A stretch of 64,000 bases of DNA. Origin: Hypericum androsaemum (lineage: Eukaryota; Streptophyta; Magnoliopsida; Malpighiales; Hypericaceae). A program made the translations under genes and the position numbers. Positions within the stretch are counted from its first letter, which is position 1. Each line of letters begins with the position of its first letter. Where the stretch lies: the NCBI GenBank assembly GCA_963995505.1, contig OZ023195.1:5538109-5602108 (forward strand), in the 5' to 3' direction. This document shows, piece by piece, positions 57,610-64,000 of the stretch. The notes beneath the pieces were generated by a model. That model had not been told where the DNA came from, made no database searches, and saw only the letters and a list, made by a program, of their open reading frames with translations.

Positions 57610-60600
57610 TTGTTTTGAGCTTGTTTTACTGAAATGCCCTCCACAAATTTTTCTTATGCGAAGGCGAGACCGGTTCAGTAAAGCAGCTCGAAACGACCCC
57701 GCTTAACTCGTACGGGTCACCTCTCCTCCCATCTTACCAGTGGGTAAAGTTTCATCTCTAATGGAGAAAGTTGGTTCTTTGAGTTTCCCTTTTATCTTTT
57801 CTTGGGGTGTGTAACGAAGTGGTTTAGTTCGACTGAAGTGAAAGAGCAACACAATGTTACACAATCCTTCAGTATCTCATGCTTCTCTTTGCATGGGGTT
57901 TTGTTTTGTGTATCATTTTTTCTATGACTTTGTTTAAAGGAAGCGGCTCGTCCATTAAAATCGAGATTTGGTTAACAAAATTTTAGTAACATAACTAGGA
58001 CCCACTGTTGGTCCTCGCATGAAAGCCATAAATTAAGAGTGCGTATGTGGCAAACAAGAGAGAGTGTTTCCTCAAGTGATGGTATTTTTAAGTAGTGTTT
58101 TTTGATTTGTATCGATGGCTGAAGTTAGTGGAATCTCTTCTTCTTGCGACCGAAGATACAGGCACATTGCCGAAATACATTATATCCGATATTATTTGTC
58201 TACTCTCTTTTATCATTTTCATCTTGGTTGTGTTCGAACTATCGTTCCTCTCTTTTATTAATTCTAACATTTTCATTTTCGAATGGGAGTGAGATTGAGG
58301 CGGGTTTTCTTTTTCGATTGCTCTAGTCGCTTTGGTTACTTCGGTTAGTGGGTTTTTTTGGATCTCGTTAGTAAATTGATTTTTTTTTCCAGATCCATCT
58401 CCTCTTTTATTAACCGTAAAATTCCGGTTAGTAAATTGATTTTTTTTTCCAGATCCATCTCCTCTTTTCTTCCTCTTCATTGTCTTGAGATCAATATCGC
58501 AGAAGGTCGCCATGGCAACTCCCTTTAAATGCCTCTGCGAGAAATTGATCAGCCTAATGTCAGTGGTTCCAAATTTATTGAAATATATTTGTAAATTTTA
58601 CTTTATTCTATTACATGTTCATTAATTTATTTGCGACACTTGGAAAATTACTCACCGATTTTACCCAATAACTGCAACTCCCAAATATCAATTCAAACCA
58701 ACGGCAACTTAACATTTTAAGCCACCAATACTATTAGGTTTTGAGTTTAACGGTTAGAAATTCAATAATATTAAACACTTGTACTTTCATCTATTTATCA
58801 GATGTCCAGATAACTTATGCTATTAAAAAACATATCAAAGTTCTGACTCATGGTCCATGGATATTATGCAGTAGTGGATTTTTTTGTTTACACCTGGACA
58901 TCACAAGCTTTGCCATAGTATCCGTTACATTTTTAAATAAAAGACCACAAAATAAAACATGTTGTTTCCTTTTGTTAAGTTGTTTGATCCAAAAATAAAT
59001 GTAGTGCTGCCCCTCAACATATTGTAGCTAGAAAGTGGCCATTTTCCCGCTGAAATGTAATCATGGATTCGAAAGCGTCGACCACTTATATCTTCCATTG
59101 CTTCTTTTAGTTCGATTAAATTTAATGTAACAGAGGCCAGAAACTCCTTCCGGCATTCCCTAATTTAAGCCTTGATAATGAAGTAATAATTTTTTTTAAA
59201 GGTGAGAGGATTTGATCCGCCGTAATCTTGAAGAATTTCGATCAATTCGATTAGACTGATTTAATATTTTGCATCAGATATAAGTCGGGCTAGTGAAGTT
59301 TTTGAAAAATATATCCTCACAAACTATGTCGGTCTTAATTTATATTTTTCCTGAACAAGGATATTGGAGTAATTCTTATATTTATTTTATTAATTCAATT
59401 GGTCAGAATTTGGAGATAAAAAAATGGGATGTAATTCTCCATCTTGAAAGTTACGACTTACGAACTGTACTCATTAGGACGTTGGAATTGCCAGGTTTTG
59501 TTCAGAAGAAATGCCGGGTAAATTATCACGAGAATCGCCGGGACCAGTCATCCATGTCAAGCGGCTGCCCTCCGAATCTTGGGATGACCGGTCATCCCAG
59601 AAAATAAGTTATGCTTTCCTTGTATAGATTCTGAATATTTCGAATTGATCACATCAACCACCAGACCAATGCACAAGTTACATCATTCAATCCCGGATCT
59701 CTGACAATTCATATCTAAGCAGTGTGTCATTATGTCAAATGTCTTTGAATTGTGAATGTCGAGTTGAAGAATAAACATTGAGAATAAAGCTTTTACTTTT
59801 TCTCCGTTTGGGAACCACGATTTTTGGGCGGCCAAAGGAAAAAAAAGAGATACTTTTCGAGTGATTCCTTCCTGGGTGGAAGAAGGAACCTTCTTCTTCT
59901 ACTTCTTCTAGTGATGTTATATATTATAAACACTCACATTCGCTTATTGGGTCTCCTTTCTTTTCTAGCCGTATATATATTCTGTTTTCCTTTTGGATCA
60001 TAAAGTTGGCTGATCAGCTTATTTCATACGACCAGATAGGATGCTTCCGTTGGTGTCGATTATTTTCAATTCTAATTCATCATTTCGCAATAATGCGGTG
60101 GGTGAACCTTTCATCTCTTCCATTTGTTATTCCCTAACGATATGTTTTGATATGTTCTCCTCACGATATGCTTATATATTTGCTACTTCCATTTTGTATA
60201 TATACTACGGTTGAATTTGATCAAGAAGATGCAGACCAGGAGCTGAAAGAAGGAAACAGAGAGAAATGGTTGCCTTTATTTACAATTTTATCCATTATGA
60301 AGCACATAAGACCGATGCTTTCGAAAGTAGTAAGAAGCAAGCTGAAGATCAATTTTGAGCTGTCCTCAATCGCCATGTCACTTGGAGGGTCACAATCAGA
60401 TTCTCGTCTTGAGACAATATTCTACCCCAAGATAAAGCTCAGAAAGCTGCCCAAAATATAGATTAACCAAGCCCCTGAAAGAGAGAATATCGATTAATTT
60501 TACAATTGTTTTTACTAAATGATAATATTTAAATTATTAATCTTTTAAAAAAAGTAGTACAACAAATTTGTGACTTTGTAAAATACTATTCAGAAAATTC

Positions 60601-60785
60601 TACACTTGTACATATGAACAAAGTAAATAGTATTATTACTATTAAAATCTTATTCATACATTTTTTTCCCAGTAGTTCACGTACTTATAGAAAAGAGCAG
60701 TTCATTCGGACGACGTCATTGGTAAGATTTAGGTTATGTTTATTTTGTAAGAAAATATTTTTCAAAAAATAATCTCTTACATTAT
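57610..60785. other. 3.2-kb non-genic stretch
   Basis: No domain-bearing ORF. Frames at 58088-58513 (minus) and 60147-60461 (plus) are open for 141 and 104 codons but match no family I know. It could include the last exon of the minus-strand gene at 60786. Confidence 0.4.
58367..58468. repeat. Direct repeat of 42 bp with 60-bp period
   Basis: The segment from GTTAGTAAATTGAT through CCAGATCCATCTCCTCTTTT occurs at 58367-58408 and 58427-58468 with no difference seen. The period is a multiple of three, so the minus-strand frame 58088-58513 gains a repeated KRGDGSGKKNQFTN. Confidence 0.9.
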
Positions 60786-62167
60786 TTATGGAGACTCGTT
60801 TCCGCCCATTTTAAGAAAAAATTTCTCATACGGGATATAACTTTCACAATATTTATTTGAACTAATGAAAATATTTCCCGACAAAAATAAACAATAGAAG
60901 TCTAAAGACGGATATTGATCACCTGGACGCAACGGAAGATCCCTTTGGCTGTGATTAAACGCGGACACGAAGAAACAATCCGACGTCGTATTGAACCCGC
61001 CTCCACAGTTGCAAACGAAGGTATCGTAATCTCCGGCGTAGCCACAGGCCCCGTTGCTCCTCTCGCAATTGGCACAAGCAACGGGATAATCGTTGTAAAC
61101 ATTGAACTTGTACTTAAGCGACACACCGTACTTCCAGCTCTCAGGATTCGGTTCCTGCCCGCTGAAGCTGTAGAACCCGGAGTAGGAGCTGCACTTGAGC
61201 TTCCCCAAGTCCATCTCGAAGGCCGGGCCGAGGTCGACGGGCGCGTATACGCAGCACGTCGAGATCGGGAGGTTCAGCATGCTGATCGCCTTGCAGGAGT
61301 ACAAGAAGCTGCAGATTGGTGCACCTGCAGAAATTTCGAGTTATGTGTGAGGTACATGAATTATTTCGGAACTAGAACAGTCCAGATTATAAAGGGAGGC
61401 TGTCTTTTTAAGGATCCATCTCATATCATCAACTTGGCCTGTACCAGTTTTAGATAAGTTTTCTTTAGAAATCTTCTTTTTGTTCTTCATGTCCAGGATT
61501 ACGTTCTTGATCATTAGATAACCCTATTCTGTAAACAGATTTATAATGAGCATATGCTAAACATAATTTGGGGCACGAAAGAGTTTTCATAATTTAATTG
61601 AAACGATATTCCATTTTTGTTAAGAATATTTTGTTTTCTAAGATTTCGGATTGAATATAAAATTTCTAACGTGATATCGCGTGTGTCAGCACCTGTTCTG
61701 TCACACCGAGGAACCACACCGGAGCTGTTGCTGTTGCTGTAACCACCATTGCTACTGGTCCGAAAGATGGGCGACGACGAGGTCGAGCAATCGAGGAGAG
61801 TGAAAACGGTGTCGTCGTGGAACGAAAACGGTGCGTCCCAGTCGAGGCCAAACCCTCTGCTCGGCTGCGTACAAGAGCAAGTGGACATGGAAGGGTCTGA
61901 GATGTACACAACCTGGTTGGTGTAGTCTATGTTGGTCACCGGGTAGCACCCGGTGTGAGTGGTTAACGTGAGCTTGTTGTTGGTTTGGTCGCACGTTACG
62001 TACTTTTGGAACCTTGGATCGCCACATCCCGACCCGGACCCGAACGGGTACCTGATCGGGATGTTGCCGCAGGATCTCTTGCAGGTTTGGGATGAAGTTG
62101 GAGGGAGGAAGGTTAGTGCAGTTGTTAAGAGGAAGAGGAGAGTGATTGGAGGGCTATTGGGCTTCAT
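60786..62167 (-). CDS. Secreted galacturonan-binding (WAK N-terminal) protein, kinase-less
   Basis: A cysteine-rich extracellular protein with the GUB_WAK_bind domain that binds pectin in wall-associated kinases. Exons 61693-62167 and 60786-61324 (intron of 369 bp, phase 1). A signal peptide (LLFLLTTALTFLPPTSSQ) is followed by CKRSCGNIPIRYPFGSGSGCGDPRFQ, the classic domain start, at about residue 28. CSFLYSCKAI begins exon 2, and CANCERSNGACGYAGDY with CNCGGGFNTTSDC forms the C-terminal Cys module. No kinase domain follows in the window. After NHSQRDLPLRPG the sequence no longer resembles relatives, which end in a hydrophobic tail. CCAG/GT at 60923 may be a donor to an unseen last exon, so the stop at 60786 is provisional. 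Confidence 0.82.
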
Positions 62168-62243
62168 GTCTCTTTGTAGGTCTGGTTGATAGTGGAAGAG
62201 GAGAAGAGTACAAGTGAAGTGTGGAGTATTGGGTTTGTGTGCG

Positions 62244-62250
62244 TTTTATA
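62244..62250 (-). promoter_or_regulatory. TATA box of the galacturonan-binding protein gene
   Basis: TATAAAA on the minus strand, about 80 bases upstream of the ATG at 62167. Confidence 0.6.
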
Positions 62251-62465
62251 TTGGGGAAGCAACTAAGGAAAGGTTCGACCATAGTACAATTTTTTTTTAC
62301 CACTTGAACCGTCTTCTATTGTTCGATGAATTTTGCTTCATCTAGGAGAAGGTAATGGGTACTTTTTATTCTTCTCTTTTTTTGTGAGGACGACTTTAAT
62401 TGTCAAGCTGGTTGGCTAGCATACTTTTTGTGCCTTTTTTGGCTCGGTTCTTATGGATGCATTGG

Positions 62466-63513
62466 TGGATTTTTTTTTAAAGTAAAATTGTATTATTCCT
62501 CAATAAAAAAACCTCAAAGTTACATCTGAATAATTATACTAAAGGAGCTAGATACAACCTATCAAAATAGTAACTACTTTACAAACACAATCTAACTCCC
62601 TTGAACAGCCAAAAAGGTCTCAAAACCAAGTTGCTTGGTACAAGTACTCACCGACGCAAGCATTTAAAAATTAAAATATCTAAGAGGACCACCAAAGCAT
62701 CCAATCGAAGCTGTCAAGAAATCAAGGGGGATCAAAAACCTTTGATTGATGTTGGCGGGCAGTAGTACTTCGAAGACCGTCAAGGATTTGCGAAGCATTC
62801 GTATCCCAAGTCCCGAACATCTTGGTAACATTCCAAGTATCCAATGCCAATTCTGCTTGGAAAAGATCCAATTTTGCCTGCTCCTCAATTCGAGCCAATA
62901 AAGATGCAATAGTGATGTCATCCGGAGGTTTGGATGGCGCTTTAATCGCAACTTTCTTTTCCAGAATCTTGACGAGAGCGGCCGCCTTATTCGTTGGCCT
63001 CCTCGTTCTTGAGCTAGACCTGGTCAGAGTTATGATCCCCTTATCTTTTTTGGCAGCTAAACAAGGCACATCCATGATGTTTTTCTTTTTCACTTGCTGA
63101 AGGAGGACTTCTACAATTTGTTGTTTGAGCGTGTTCACCAGAATCTCATCTTCCAACACATTAGAAACCTCCAGACAAGTGGCGTCCGGGCTGCAGACTG
63201 ATTGAGCATCAGCCTCGCAACCAGAAGGAACGACAACTGTGGTTGTAGCAGAAGTCGCAGCTAGAGGCTACCAATCCACAAGCTCCACTGTCACATCCAA
63301 AGAGGGGATTACAAGACCAACAACCGGAGGGATCAGCAGAGCATCAACTAGATTAGCAACAAGGGGTTGCAACAAGAACAACACTTTCGCAGCAGGGGGC
63401 TGCCCATTTTGCTTTTCCAAAACTTCAATCTGAACAGGTTCAAAATCTTCACAACCACCATCCTCTTGCACAGAAGGCTCAACCAGATCAACCTTATCAA
63501 CAAGAGTGCACAC
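62466..63513 (-). pseudogene. Broken ORF of unknown family, possibly retroposon-derived
   Basis: One minus-strand frame is open from 63513 to 62722 except for TAG at 63268-63270, about 260 codons in all, with no clear ATG at its start. It is Lys/Ala/Val-rich (RSSSRTRRPTNKAAALVKIL, IASLLARIEEQAKLDLFQAE) and partly helical in character. Downstream a T9 run at 62470-62478 is an A-tail on the minus strand. Its AATAATACAATTTTA context resembles the tail at 21190. A LINE-type origin is plausible, but no reverse transcriptase is present. Confidence 0.45.
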
Positions 63514-63540
63514 ACTTGTAGTGCTAACTTTTTAGCCATC

Positions 63541-64000
63541 ATCAATCAAAAGAGTGGATTGATTATTCCAGGTCTTTCCTCCGTTTCAATGTTGTCGATT
63601 CCACGTTAAAAATAAAGAATTATTGAGTTTGATTTGTAAGTGAAGAATTCTATGTTCGAACCATCGACGACCTTTTCGAAGAATCTGAATCTGCAGAAAC
63701 AACTGATCACAGTGTCCATGTACTTCAAGTGCACTGCATATGATCTGTCCTCGATATCCAAGCTATTCGGTTGCTTGTAAGGTGGATCATATGTCCTTCT
63801 ACCAATTAACCCTCGTGCATGCCTTTGTACAGGTTCAGGAACAATCCCGAATTGTTAGGCACGTTTTAACATCGTTCTACTTGAGTTAACATCCCAATAC
63901 AAATATCACTTTGTATATTTAACGGATAACTCTTGATTTAATTAAGGACAAATTACGCTCACGTTCTTGCAATTTGATTTTCCTCCCTCTTGAGTCCCTG
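63541..64000. other. Non-genic right edge
   Basis: No feature recognised. Confidence 0.35.

Noticed and set aside
60147..60461. 104-codon plus-strand frame
   Set aside because: No recognisable domain, no splice partners and AT-rich context. Left as an open possibility only.
1..64000. CRISPR arrays, operons, riboswitches or intact tRNA/rRNA genes
   Set aside because: None seen. The sequence is plant nuclear DNA; tRNA-like boxes occur only within SINEs and primer sites.

Overview
The window is nuclear DNA from a flowering plant, most likely a eudicot. Genes have many short exons with GT-AG introns, and the non-genic DNA is AT-rich and full of plant transposons. The proteins recognised are all plant families: an ALA3-type lipid flippase, a bHLH79-type factor, a DUF1336/EDR2-like protein, a RAM2-type glycerol-3-phosphate acyltransferase and a cell-wall galacturonan-binding (WAK-N) protein. 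A RAM2-type gene suggests a plant that hosts arbuscular mycorrhiza. The species cannot be named from this sequence.

Layout. 1-6109 (minus): the first 15 exons of an ALA3-like P4-ATPase, running off the left edge just after the phosphorylation site. 8361-10801 (minus): a complete six-exon bHLH gene. 11.2-37.5 kb: a transposon-rich stretch with no intact host gene found. It holds a 1.1-kb inverted repeat (11262-12400), a decayed gypsy-like element that is mostly LTR and gag (13481-16381), two Mutator-like elements (16744-18183 and 18652-20027), a nearly complete but dead Ty1/copia element (22948-28687), two opposed TRIMs (28770-29042 and 29650-29969), a hAT-like MITE (30619-31148), a tRNA-derived SINE (31823-31925) and an internally deleted copia element (32256-34748).

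37667-42088 (plus): a complete nine-exon DUF1336 gene. 42987-45361 (minus): a complete two-exon RAM2-like gene, arranged tail to tail with the previous one. 45.4-60.7 kb: mostly AT-rich DNA with SINE copies, a nonsense-riddled LINE (about 49540-52305), nested terminal-inverted-repeat elements (53508-54484 containing 53743-54281) and a hAT-like element (56520-57601). 60786-62167 (minus): a two-exon secreted galacturonan-binding protein whose last exon is uncertain. 62466-63513 (minus): a broken ORF of unknown, probably transposon, origin.

The five host genes are independent single genes, not an operon or cluster. They concern membrane lipid asymmetry, transcription, lipid or defence signalling, symbiotic lipid export and wall sensing. 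I found no clearly new biological system. The observations most worth testing are the 1.1-kb inverted repeat with LTR-like arms (a possible small-RNA hairpin source), the Mutator element with a perfect 9-bp target duplication and a GC-rich cargo ORF, and the frame-shifting tandem duplication inside the copia integrase. All coordinates come from reading the sequence by eye. Exon edges were chosen from splice consensus, reading phase and recalled family sequence, without alignments.
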